The translations under genes were made by a program, and so were the position numbers. Positions 21,056 through 31,959 of a stretch of DNA of 64,000 nucleotides are shown in pieces. The notes beneath the pieces are model-generated. The model saw only the letters and a program-made list of their open reading frames with translations. It was not told the DNA's origin and did no database searches. Source of the DNA: Cladochytrium replicatum (Eukaryota > Chytridiomycota > Chytridiomycetes > Cladochytriales > Cladochytriaceae); the NCBI GenBank assembly GCA_025526935.1, contig JAHLKD010000005.1, positions 1-64,000 of the forward strand. Direction: 5' to 3'. Position 1 is the stretch's first letter. Each line of letters begins with the position of its first letter.

Positions 21056-23430
21056 TTACAACGGAATGTTGCCGTGCTTCTTCGTGGGCGGCTTTCGGTC
21101 CTTGCTTTTGAGCATCTTGAGGTCCCTGATGATGGTCTCGCGCGTCGTTGACGGCAACAGAATGTCGTCCACGAAACCACGCTGTGCGGCAGGGAGCGGG
21201 TTTGCGAATTTGGCAATATACTCCGCCTCAGCTTGCGACTTATCCTTGGCGTGACGAAAGATAATCTCAACAGCACCCTTTGCGCCCATTACCGCAATCT
21301 CTCCCGTGGGCCACGAGTAGTTCATGTCGCCCTTCAAGTGCTTCGAGCTCATGACGTCGTACGCGCCACCGTAGGCCTTGCGCGTGATCACAGTAATCTT
21401 GGGCGTCGTCGCCTCCGCGTACGCGTACAAAAGCTTGGCGCCGTGCTTGATGATACCACCGTGCTCCTGCTGCACGCCGGGGAGGAAACCGGGAACGTCG
21501 ACAAAGGTCAAGATGGGGATGTTGAAGGCGTCAAGGAATCGAACGAAGCGCGCGGCTTTGACGGAGGAGTTGATGTCTAGGACGCCGGAGGAGACAAGAG
21601 GCTGGTTGGCGATGATGCCGACGGTTTGGCCGTCGAGACGGGAGAAACCGATGACCATGTTCTTGGCGTAGTCGGGCATGACCTCGAAGAACTCACCGTC
21701 ATCGCATATCTAAGAAATGTGGTTAGGAGCCAATGGTCATAAATCAGAAACGACATAATGCTTACGCGGGAGATAACTTCCTTCATGTCGTAAGCCTTGG
21801 TGGAGTCGGCAGGGACGATGGTGTCAAGGACAGGGTCAACACGGTCACTTCCGAAGTTTATCGTTAGATGACAGTTATTCTAAAATTGTTCACATTTCCT
21901 TACATGGGGTCAGCAGTGGGGCGAACGGGAACCTCGTGGCGGTTAGAAAGGGGTAAAAAGTCGACGAATTGGCGGACCCTGACCATTGATTCATAAGAAA
22001 AAGTATAAATCGCAACCAGCTATCATGACATACTTGGCGAGAGCCTCGACATCGTTGTCGAAAGCAAGGTGGGCCACACCAGACTTGGTTGTGTGGGGCT
22101 TTGCGCCCCCAAGGTCTTCCTGAGTGACTTCCTCGTGGGTGACAGCCTTGATGACGTCGGGACCAGTGACAAAGAGGTAAGAGGTGTCCCGAACCATCAA
22201 GGTGAAGTCAGTGAGAGCGGGTGAGTACACGGCACCACCTGAAATAAAAGATTAGTCAAACACAAGCGAAATTGATATCAGAGAGCGCTAACCAGCACAG
22301 GGACCCATGATCACGGAGATCTGGGGAACGACACCAGATGCGTCTACATTCCGTTGGAAAATGTCTGCGTAACCGGCAAGTGAATCGACACCTTCCTGGA
22401 TACGAGCTCCACCAGAGTCGTTGAGACCAATGACGGGTGCACCGACCAGGACGGCCTGGTCCATAATCTGGAAACCATCAAGATGATCAGTGAGTCAGAT
22501 CCTGAGTCGTAGATGCATGGAAAATGATGGTGAATGAATGTGTCTCACAAATGGAAAAGCACATAAAGCGATCAAAATGTCTGATCTCTGCAATATGGAA
22601 TCGCCAGTACCAACCGCATAGCCGGTCGCCATCACCCCCGATAAAAGGCATCTTCTTTTCAATAATTACCTTGCAGATCTTCTGGGCGTGCATTTTGGAG
22701 AGCGAGCCACCGTAGGCGGTAAAGTCCTGTGAGAAAACATAGACTAGGCGACCGTTGATGGTGCCGTAACCAGTGACAACGCCATCCCCTGTGATCTGCA
22801 AATACGAAGGACATTAGTTGATGAAATGCAATTTCGTGTATTTGAGTATGTTCGAGTCGATCAACTATCAATGACCATAACCAATTATTTGGCGCTAAGC
22901 GGCTGTTTTCTTTCACCCCACAACTCCATTTTTCCTCGCTGCACACTCACGTGAGATTCGTCCATGCCAAAGTCGACGCACTGGTGCTCGACAAATGCGT
23001 CGTATTCCCTGAAAGAGCCGATGTCGAGGAGCAACTCGATGCGCTCGCGAGCGGTCAGTTTTCCCTTCATCACGTCGAATGAGCTAACACAATTCGAACA
23101 AGAGATCTTTCACAATGTGAATACCTTAGCATGCTGAGCAGCGATCCTCTTTTCCCCACCACCGAGGAAGGCCTCCTGACGCTTTTCTGCGATTCTCTGG
23201 ATAGCTTGCTGGTGAGGTAAGGGAATTTAGATTGATTGCGCGTGGGCAGGACTGTTCATACATACCTGTTCCTTTGAGGTAGCGAGCGACGATGATGAGC
23301 GCTGGAGAGCGATGATTCTGTTGTTGATGAGAGCGAGGGACGCAATGCGGGGGGCAGCCGTGCGGGCGATGGCTGTAGATCTTGATGAAGCGGCGATACG
23401 GGCAATAGAGGCCGTAGACAGGGACGCCAT
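21056..23430 (-). CDS. PCCB: Propionyl-CoA carboxylase beta subunit, mitochondrial
   Basis: Nine exons: 23430-23266, 23208-23125, 23064-22951, 22795-22670, 22467-22293, 22238-22034, 21978-21904, 21847-21766 and 21709-21056, giving 559 residues (animal PCCB about 540). The first 50 residues are rich in Ala, Ser, Arg and Ile with almost no acidic residues, a mitochondrial presequence. Conserved blocks follow: [101 protein letters not shown] and the ending KHGNIPL, which closely matches the animal PCCB C-terminus and argues against methylcrotonyl-CoA carboxylase. The carboxyltransferase moves carboxyl from biotin to propionyl-CoA, forming methylmalonyl-CoA. It diverges from PCCA, its partner subunit. 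Confidence 0.93.
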
Positions 23431-23668
23431 TGAGAGGTTGAAGGACTTAGTGGGAGGTCGAGAGAGGATGCAGCGTTGGATATTATTTGAGCCGTGAGTC
23501 ACCTCACACCAATCCAGCCACACGAAGAGTCACGGCTGCACTTATACCCAGAAAGGAACACGGCAACCCCCACCACCAGTACCAGCGACACAGCACACGT
23601 CTATTTTAGTACCCGAAGACCGCTGCACGGAAAAACACCCCCCGCAATCAGTCATTCATTACAACACA
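23431..23668. promoter_or_regulatory. Shared divergent promoter region of PCCB and PCCA
   Basis: Only 238 bp separate the two start codons, so both genes must be transcribed outward from here. Co-regulation of the two subunits of one enzyme is a natural inference. No specific transcription-factor motif is claimed. Confidence 0.7.
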
Positions 23669-26350
23669 ATGCTGAGGACACTCAGATCTACCACTGCAGT
23701 GCGCTACGCGAAGTCGCCTGCTCTCTCCGTCTCCGTTACTGCTCGCACTCTCTCGTCGCATGTCTCATACCCTGCTCCAGCTTCCTCAAAGATGTTCGAC
23801 AAGATCCTCGTCGCTAACCGCGGTGAGATCGCTGTCAGAGTCATGAAAACGGGTACAGATCTCGGTTGTAGATACCAATAATTGCCACTCATTTGCTTTG
23901 TTCCTAGCAAAGAAAATGGGCATCAAGACCGTCGCAATCTACTCTGATGCCGACGCAAACTCTATGCACGTCCAAATGGCCGACGAGGCTGTCAACGTCG
24001 TATGTTAAACGCATTACATCACCAATGCATTTTTTCAATTAATCACTGCATGCTTCGAATAGGGTCCCCCGCCGACAAACCAGTCCTACCTCGTCATCTC
24101 CAACATTATCAACGCAATCAAAAAGACTGGTGCTCAGGCAGTTCACCCCGGTTACGGTTTTCTCTCGGAAAATTTTCACTTTGTGAAGGCTCTTGATGAA
24201 CTCGGCGTCTCATTCATTGGCCCGAACGAATACGCGATGCATGCCATGGGCGACAAGATTGAATCCAAAATCATTGCCAAAGAGGCTGGTGTTTCGACAA
24301 TTCCGGGTTTCAACGGCGTTTGCTCGGATGCGGACCATGCCGTCAAGATTGGTATGTGATCAGAGTGAATGAGAGGAAGTGTGGGAACAGAATCAGCCAA
24401 AGGTATCAGTAACTGAAAAGAGGTGATCCGGAGGATAGCGCGCTGATTTATTTCGCCTGTTCGTGAAGTCTTGACAATAACAGCTGATCAATGTATTATT
24501 TTGCACAGCACGGGATATTGGATACCCAGTGATGGTCAAAGCCTCCGCCGGTGGTGGTGGAAAGGGAATGCGTATCGCATACACCGACGCCGAAGTTAAG
24601 GATGCGTTCCGTCTCTCCGCAGCTGAAGCTAAATCATCCTTCGGTGACGACCGTCTTCTGGTCGAAAAGTTCATCGAGCACCCCCGACACATTGAAATAC
24701 AGCTCATTGGTGACCAGCACGGTAATGTCGTAAGTATCTCTGGAAAGACATTAGGTTTTGTTAACCCGTTTCTAATCCTCGATCTTCTCGCACAGTACTA
24801 CCTTCCCGAACGTGAGTGCTCGATCCAGCGCCGAAACCAAAAGGTTATTGAGGAGGCTCCCTCCCCACACATTGACCCGGCAACCCGCAAAGCCATGGGT
24901 GAACAAGCTGTTGCCCTCGCTCGTCGTGTCGGCTACTACTCGGCCGGTACTTGCGAGTTCCTTGTCGACCCTCAGCGAAACTTCTACTTCTTGGAAATGA
25001 ACACCCGCCTTCAAGTGTGAGTATCGCAATCGCCGTCGCTGTTACAACAAGCTGATGTCTATTCCCAAAGCGAGCACCCCATTACTGAGTACATCACCGG
25101 TCTCGACCTCGTCGAGTGCATGATTCGCGTTGCTGCCGGCGAGAAACTCAACCTCAACCAGGACGCTGTTGCCATTCCCCACGGCTGGGCCTTCGAGTCG
25201 CGTGTGTACGCTGAGGATCCCGAGAAGTATCTCCCCTCCATTGGTCGACTTTCCAAGTACATCGAGCCCAAGGGCGTCACCAACGAGGTCCGTTGTGACT
25301 CTGGTGTGCGCGAAGGTTCCGACATTTCCGTGTACTACGACCCTCTCATCTGCAAGCTCTGCACAAACGGCTCCAACCGTGTGGAGGCCATGGACAACAT
25401 GAGCAAGGCATTGGACAGCTATGTCATCAAGGGTGTAACGCACAACATCCCGCTCCTCCACGACGTCATCAACCACCCTCGCTTCCGTGCCGGAAAGCTC
25501 TCCACTGGTTTCCTTAAAGAGGAGTACCCCGAAGGTTTCAAGGGCCACGCGCTCACTGCACCCGAGCTCCTAGAACTCGCATCACTTGCAGCATACATCC
25601 ACGCTCGCCGGGACGTCCGTAACCGCGAGTGGAAGGCCGGGGGAGGGTCGTTCGCTGAGAACGCCGCGTCGACCAAGTGCTGGGAGTTCGCGGTCGGCGT
25701 CAAGGGCTACGATGAGAGCGTGCGCGTTGGTGTGTCCTTGGTCAACGAGTGCACCTACCAGGTATATTTCCGTGAAATCCAAAACTCTCAAAAGCCGATT
25801 CAGATGAGGTTCCTTTTGCAGGTCACGATTGCCGGTGAGACCTCGACGGTCACATCCGACTGGGCTCTCGAGACCCCGCTCCTCACCGCCCAGCTCTCGA
25901 GCCTCTCCACCCCGACCACGATCCAGTACCTCACCCCCCAACCCTTGGGCTACAAGCTCCAGTTCCACGGAACGCAGTACGACGTCACCGTGCAGACTCC
26001 GTCGCAGGCCGCGCTGTCCAAGTACATGAAGCCCAAAGCGACCGTGGACCTCTCGAACTCGATCGTGTCGCCTATGCCTGGGACCGTCGTTAGTCTTAGC
26101 GTGAAGCCTGGGGACGTGGTCGCGGAGGGCTCGGAGGTTGCTGTTGTCGAGGCGATGAAGATGCAGAACGTGCTCAGGGCGCCGAGGGTCGGAAAGGTAG
26201 CGAAGGTGCTGGTTGCACAGGGGGCGAATGTACAAGCGGACGAGGTAAAAATGATGAAAGCGAGCGTAGTGAGGATAGCTGTGTTGAACAACTTCTTTGT
26301 AGATCCTCATCGAGTTTGAAGTCGAGGAGAAGGCAGAGGAGAAGAAGTAG
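23669..26350 (+). CDS. PCCA: Propionyl-CoA carboxylase alpha subunit (biotin-carrying), mitochondrial
   Basis: Eight exons: 23669-23852, 23908-23999, 24063-24351, 24509-24729, 24796-25016, 25071-25761, 25822-26244 and 26303-26350, giving 722 residues, the usual length. A 40-residue basic presequence precedes [20 protein letters not shown]. The biotin carboxylase domain shows [31 protein letters not shown] (ATP grasp), [19 protein letters not shown] and [23 protein letters not shown] linker region follows, then the biotinyl domain with [14 protein letters not shown], where the Lys between the two Met residues carries biotin. It carboxylates biotin with bicarbonate and ATP and works with PCCB in propionate, odd-chain and branched-chain breakdown. 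Introns 4 (66 nt) and 6 (60 nt) are multiples of three without stops, so their retention would keep the frame. Confidence 0.94.
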
Positions 26351-26446
26351 ATTGCGGCAGTGAGCGACTTATGAACAGAGTCGAAATGATTCGTCTTTTT
26401 TACATTTTTTCCTTCCTGTTTGCTTACCTTTTTTTATATGTGAAAA

Positions 26447-26452
26447 AATAAA
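26447..26452 (+). terminator. AATAAA polyadenylation signal of PCCA
   Basis: A perfect AATAAA lies about 100 bases after the PCCA stop codon, in a T-rich stretch, a normal distance for a 3' UTR. Confidence 0.6.
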
Positions 26453-26639
26453 CCATAACACTGGTTTGGTCTTGCATTTCTTTTCTGAGTGGATGGATTC
26501 TTGTGCACAGCTTCGAAATTTGCAGAATGGCCAACGAGTAGGCATTCACATCCTTTGGGATCTCATTCTCTGGAAAGCAATGAATAGGTTACCAAAGTAG
26601 ATTGAAGATTTAGCGGAGAAAGTGGTTTAGTAACTGAGG

Positions 26640-26810
26640 ACAAACTTATCACTTAAATTTCTTTCCACCTTTAAACCTGAACACTCTGAAACAGCTCTTC
26701 GACTCTGGGACAATGGATACAAAAGCGACTGTTAAAACTATCCACTGAGCCAAAATACCAAGTATTCTAGCCACAGAGTCAGTTGCCCTTATCCGTCGAT
26801 ATCCAACATT
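26640..26810 (-). mobile_element. tRNA-derived SINE-like element, copy 2
   Basis: The minus strand reads GGATATCGACGGATAAGGGC, then TGGCTCAGTGGATAG (26752-26738), an excellent A box of a polymerase III promoter, then GTTTTAACAG and a diverged 3' half with a weak B box (AGGTTTAAAGG). Its first 80 bases align with the neighbouring copy. Without a folded cloverleaf or CCA end it is not a functional tRNA gene. Confidence 0.55.
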
Positions 26811-26894
26811 CCCTCTCAACTGGTGAAGGCAATTCCCTCTGTTTTCAATTTCCTTTGTTGAGTAATATGTAAAGCTCTCAAGGCACATACGTAT

Positions 26895-27056
26895 TGGGTT
26901 AATGTAAATTCGTGCACACAACTGGGTTAATCAGGATTCAAACGAGGGAGTTCAGAGAGATGAGACTCTTGATCTGTTAAAACTAACCACTGAGCCAATA
27001 TATGAAGGTAAAACGAGCCACAGTGCCAGTTGCCGTTATCCCTCGATATCCAACAG
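26895..27056 (-). mobile_element. tRNA-derived SINE-like element, copy 1
   Basis: The minus strand reads GGATATCGAGGGATAACGGC, then an A box TGGCTCAGTGG (26997-26987), then 42 bases to a B box CGTTTGAATCC (26944-26934) that differs from the GGTTCGAATCC consensus at two or three places. The spacing suits a long-variable-arm tRNA ancestor. Copy 2 lies about 245 bp away in the same orientation, sharing the 5' part including the segment before the A box, so the shared unit is larger than a tRNA. Confidence 0.6.
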
Positions 27057-28176
27057 CGACAAATCAATTTGATTTATTCACAAATCATCCTTCTCTTAAC
27101 ATTAGCCAGCCTCATAAGAAGGGCAGCGAAGCTTTCTTTTAACATAAGAAATACTCCAATGAGAGCCCCCTTCCAGCCCAACGAGGTCTTGGCTAAATTC
27201 TCGTCTCAGACAAAAATGTATTGATTTCAATTACCATGGAGCCACACGAGCTAGGCGCCACTTTCAGGAGTTGAATTCACCAGAGAGACTCAGACCTTTG
27301 TGTGGGGCTCCTGGAGGCACTTCGCGAAGGTCTAATATAATTTAAACTTTCTGAATAGTGATGAGATTGTTTCTTATCAGATTCTTATTGCTAATCAGTG
27401 TTTCACCTTTCCGCATCCTGCTCCACCATCACCACATCACCAACATAACATTACACTGCCACTGACATTTAGTCATATACAGACGCTCCTAAGAGCTGCA
27501 GTAATATGTCCTGATATATTTTTGTGACAGATTACCTGATCGCTGGGCAGTGTCCAAAATAATGTTGATATATTACTTGTTTTTCCCCCTGAGCACACTC
27601 TCACAGTGTCACGCATGCAAACAGATTGGTACGGAAATATGATGTAATAGGCTATGTGTGAAGCCACGTGTGCAGAGACTCCTGATTGAATTGGTGCAGA
27701 TCACTGTAGCAACAAGAAACCAAGATGACAATCTGCAGCTGGCCCACTGGAAAGAGAGCAAATGGACCCCCCTGCACAAAGTATGAAGGAAATTTTTGTG
27801 TTACCATTGCCATTGTTCAAGTGACCTGAGAGCAGATCTTGCGGAGTGGTCGTGACACAAAAAATTTGATCCCAGAGAGATCAGACCTTGATCATCAGTA
27901 GAATTGGCAGCTGCGATTCCAGCGGTGGGTGGTGTTCGCGCTCTTCTATGATTATTAGTTTGGGATATACCACAGGTTGAAGGTTGAATGATTTGCTGTT
28001 TGCTCTGGTGTGAAACACGGGCAGCGGTAGGGCGTTTTTTAGCTGTACTGTAGCCAGCACAACAGCTCCAGGTTCCGTCTCTTGGCCAGTACCTGTTCTC
28101 CCAGTCGTGTGTATATGCCTAATAATCAGGCAGGCTGTACACTACACCCAAGCTGGTCAGGCAACCAGGGAATGCT
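27057..28176. other. Intergenic, nothing recognised
   Basis: No open frame above 64 codons and no family match. Moderately AT-rich. It follows directly on the SINE-like elements and may hold other decayed repeats that I cannot delimit. Confidence 0.4.
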
Positions 28177-28332
28177 GTGGTCAAAGATATTGGTCACATC
28201 AACTCCTATATTCAAGTGAACAGTGTGCGTGGGCATACCTGTGGTCAAAGATATTGGTCACACAACTCCTACATTCAAGTGAACAGCATGTGTGGGCATA
28301 CCTGTGGTCAAAGACATTGGTCACATCAACTC
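28177..28332. repeat. Tandem repeat, 63-64 bp unit, about 2.5 copies
   Basis: Units start at 28177, 28241 and 28304, each opening gtggtcaaagatattggtca (third copy has gacatt). The first unit is 64 and the second 63 bases, so the reading frame is not preserved between the first two; this speaks for a noncoding minisatellite. Copies differ at only a few positions. Confidence 0.9.
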
Positions 28333-29423
28333 AAAGGACCAAGCCACACCACATCCCCACAAAATGCCACACTCACTCCACACAGAACTGGCTGAACATG
28401 GACATAATATATGAATATTAAGTTCATAAATAAGAACGAAGAGGGATTGACAAAAGACTCGCATATCCAAGAGAAAAAAGACAACCCAAAGGATAACCCG
28501 TTACACAGCAAGCAGTCTGATATGCTAGCTTTTAACAGAAAACTTTTTATGAAAGAAACTAACATTCAACACATAGTTGACATTGACAACTTGGTCGATG
28601 GTGGTAAAGGTGGCAATCTCTTCTGATGTAAAACATCGTCAAGCTTAGGCATCTGGAAGCAGATTCCCTGGACGACTTCTTTCACCAAAGGATAGCCGTA
28701 CTTCAGTGCTGCTGCAGGCTAACCAAGGCAAGAGAACTGGTTGCATCAGTCTTGGGAATTCTACCAATTGCCTTAATAGCCTCTGAGAAGGGTCTCCTGT
28801 TGATGTTTGTGCCACGGGTGTCACCGCTTCAGAATGACTGGGTCAACTTTTTACAGAGAAGGACTGAGCTCCTGATTACTTTATCTTCAGAAGGTCAGTC
28901 TTTGCGGTCATTAAAAGATCAGAAAACTAGCTTGAATGCAATTGAGATGGATTCAAAAGCAGTCAGTTCCATCTCACTTCACCAAATGGAATACAAGCAG
29001 GAAGCAGATCATCTGGACACCTACTCTCCAAAGGAATACACTACGATATTATATCGCAACCATTGACTTCAGAGGCAGACTCTTGCCCCAGTGATCCTAG
29101 TCTTCTGGCTGCGAGATAGTTTGGCTAAGGGTAATATGTTCGAACGTTTCTTGCGAGCACTTTATCAGCGGAACAATTGTTGCCTCCTGTGCTACCAAAT
29201 ATGTAGCCACAAAGGCGATCTCCAACATCACAACACCCTGACAACATCTGTACAGCCTTTGCCCTGAGGAATTGACGAGGTTCTTCTGGCTTGAAAATAC
29301 ATGGTTTACGCCCTGGAAGTTCGCAATGTGCAAACATCGAACTGGACTTATGTGAGGGTCCCAGCGAAACAATTTCATTTCCGTAAGCCCAAGTTGAGTG
29401 TTTGTACTAATCAGCATCGGCCA
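28333..29423. other. Intergenic, no supported gene
   Basis: Several frames of 60-106 codons on both strands overlap one another and none has recognisable motifs. Parts may be remnants of a mobile element, but I see no diagnostic residues. Confidence 0.4.
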
Positions 29424-31113
29424 TCAAAGCAGTCCCTCCATTGACTTCATAAAAGCATCATACTCATCCTGAGCCGTATTCCCCTTTCCACCACTTATGT
29501 TCTTAACATCTCCCTTCAAGTTTTTCGCTTGCGGTGGAGCTGCCGCTGCCCCATCCTCTTCATCGACATCCGGCGCAGCGTTCACAAACGCCGGCTTAAC
29601 CGACTTCGTAGCCCCTGCCGCACCTTGACGCTTTCGAAGAAGCGAGGGCGGGACGAGATGCGATACTTCTTTCTGCAGGTCGCGAAGCTGAGGTGCAGCT
29701 GAGACGATAGCGGGTGCCTGCAGTGGTGTTTGTTGAGGTACAACAGGCGGTGGAGGACGAAGCTGTATATGCTGTGGAGGGGCATTGTTAAGTATTGGAC
29801 GTGCGTACCAGGTGGGTTGTGGAATGTATGGCTGGTGTGGGTGCACAGGCGGAACGGGTGGAACCGGTGCGCCTGTTGTCAAATATAATTAGGACAAAAT
29901 CAAACACAAGACGAGCCAAAATGGTATTTATGCCTACCGTAGGGAATGAATGGTCGATTCTGCATAAGAAACTGCGGGTATGGAGCGAAAGATGGTTGGG
30001 GAGCATGTGGAAACGCTAGTGGATGCATTATCCCTTGAGCCTGAGGCAGTTGCTTTTGAAGTTGAGGTGATGCGGTTTGTTGGTTTGGTTGAAAGTCCGA
30101 GGTGTTGCGGATTTCAGGCAGTTCGAGGCCAGTGTAGATCTGAGCTTCGTCAGGTGGTACGGGACCATCTGGGAGAGGTATGAATGAAAGATCTTTGTAC
30201 TGTAGTGGTGAGTCTTCCGCAGTCTTCGCTCTCATTGCTGACAAGTGTAACAAGTTTGTGATTGATTTTATACAGGGTCGAGGAAACTTACTGGGGCTCG
30301 AAGATTCTGATTCTGAGGAAGAATCATCCGATGACACGTCCGAATCCGAATCCGACTCCGACTCGGTACTTTCAGCTGTCACTTCTTTATATGGTTAGTC
30401 TTGTCCACTGAAGTTAGTATTTTTCAATACCTTCGTTACTGGGATCCACCCAGCTCCCGGTGTATCCTGGCGGTGGCGCGCCAGATGGATTATAGATTGG
30501 ATCGTAGAAGGGTGATTGTTTTGGATCGACGGGAATGAACGGTTTTTGTTGTTCGGATGATTGATTCTCGTCTGATTGCCGTGAAGGAAGGCCAAGTTTC
30601 TTGATAGTTCATGGAGTAAGTACATCGGTAAGCATGAAGTACATTCAGAAAAGGTTAAGAAACCAACCTCTCGAGCAACTTTGATTTTGGCAAGTTTTTC
30701 TTCAAGTCCCTGTTTTTTGGCTCGCGTTTTCTTGTCAACTTTCCCGGACTCTCGTTCTGACTTGAAAGTAATAAGGGATGGTTGTTGGTGCGATGGACTA
30801 TGTAAGGAGCTCTCACCTAATGCATCCAACGATCTGAGCTCGGCCTGTAGTTTCAAGGTATCCTTCTGGCTCGTCGAGACCAATCTTATACGTTTGCGAT
30901 CTTCTTTATTCTAAATAGGGAAGAACAACTGAGAAATGCCGTCCAAAATCTGCCGTTGTTATCCATTCATTACCTTCTTCACTTCCTTTTTGCGAAGCAG
31001 CCTGCGGTGCGCCTGGATTTGAGTTCAGTCGCTTAAGGTTATCCAAAGAACTTTTCCAGACTTCTCGGTAAACTCACATCAGCCGGATTGAGTGAGCGTT
31101 CTTTCTTGGCCAT
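29424..31113 (-). CDS. WBP11-like splicing factor (Pro-rich, nuclear)
   Basis: Start MAKKERSLNPADAHRRLLRK, then KKEVKKNKEDRKR, the N-terminal Wbp11 domain signature. Further exons give LQAELRSLDAL, VDKKTRAKKQGLEEKLAKIK, SGAPPPGYTGSW, an acidic Ser/Glu/Asp stretch (ESESDSDSDVSSDDSSSESE), a Pro/Gln-rich region rich in PPVPP-type ligands for WW domains, SHLVPPSLLRKR and the ending QDEYDAFMKSMEGLL. Joined by hand the protein is about 437 residues over roughly eight exons with short introns, several with good GTAAGT or GTGAGT donors. WBP11 binds WW-domain proteins such as PQBP1 and works in pre-mRNA splicing. It diverges from NDUFB7 with only 44 bases between start codons. Confidence 0.78.
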
Positions 31114-31157
31114 TATCCAAACAGTTGTGGCTTGACTTTCGGGTGGACATCTGCACC
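31114..31157. promoter_or_regulatory. Very short divergent intergenic region WBP11-like / NDUFB7
   Basis: Forty-four bases separate the two opposing ATG codons, so transcription starts must either overlap inside this space or lie within the opposite gene. No TATA box is seen. Confidence 0.6.
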
Positions 31158-31574
31158 ATGGGCAGCGACCACGACGACACCGCACCACCAAGTACGTTGG
31201 GATATTCTTATAATCTTAAATGAATCTCTCCGTTTTATGTACTTTTTAATCAGAGATGCACATCTCTCAGGAAGAGATGGCCAAAGCGTTGATTCCCCTC
31301 GCATGGAGAGATTATTGTGCTCACCTTGTTCCCGAGCTCAACAAGTGCCGCGTTGGTACCTACTACGTTCCCTGGGCGTGTGACAAGGAGCGAATCGCAT
31401 GGGAAAAGTGCCAGTACGACGAGTGAGTTGGCCAAATAGGAATGCCGGCAGTTTATCACTAACTTCGCTGCTGTGTCGGATAGTTACCAAAGACGTATGA
31501 AGATTCTGACGAAGCAGAAGAGGGCGGAGGAACTTGGGGCTTCACAGAAACTTTCTTCCGAACTTGACTCATGA
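31158..31574 (+). CDS. NDUFB7: NADH:ubiquinone oxidoreductase subunit B18 (NDUFB7)
   Basis: Three exons (31158-31191, 31254-31422, 31484-31574) give 97 residues. The CHCH fold is explicit: a twin CX9C pair, CAHLVPELNKC and CDKERIAWEKC, preceded by PLAWRDY and followed by QYDEYQRRMKILTKQKR, which is the NDUFB7 pattern. It is an accessory subunit of respiratory complex I that faces the intermembrane space and is probably imported by the Mia40 disulphide relay. Human NDUFB7 is somewhat longer (about 137), mainly in its tails. Its presence shows this fungus keeps complex I. The start is the first ATG, in a tight divergent promoter with the WBP11-like gene. Confidence 0.9.
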
Positions 31575-31959
31575 GAGTGCTAGGTTCTGTTTCGCCGGCG
31601 CAAGTGCTGCAAATATACATCACATAAACAACCCAACAATGAGCTTCTTTTGAGTGTCCATCCGTTCATTTGGTTTATGGCAAACATCGGCAAACCAATA
31701 TGGTCTATGTGGCGGAGGATATGGGATGTTGCGTATCGTTCGACGAATGAAAGAGAGATCAATTATCAGATCGAGAAGAGCAGATCAGTTACAAAAGGTG
31801 ACAAAAAGATGCTCCAAACACATTAAGAGCAAAACGTGAATCAGAGAACAAAGAACCGCATAAATGCTTCGTTTAGACACAGGGGACCCAGAAATCAGGA
31901 TAATAAACAAGAACTTAAGCCGAATAGAACTCGAATAAATTTCAAGAAGATTTAACAAC
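31575..31959. other. 3' flank between convergent genes
   Basis: NDUFB7 and the EFR3-like gene converge here. No gene seen; contains AT-rich UTR-like sequence. Confidence 0.4.

Noticed and set aside
25582-26310. 242-codon minus-strand frame opposite PCCA
   Set aside because: Shadow of a GC-rich coding exon; the plus frame has the biotin motif EAMKM and correct splice phases.
26640-27056. Functional tRNA genes
   Set aside because: A- and B-box-like elements exist, but the acceptor stem does not pair and the conserved region extends upstream of a tRNA start; SINE-like elements fit better.
28177-28332. CRISPR-like array
   Set aside because: Units are 63-64 bp direct repeats without variable spacers, in a eukaryotic genome.
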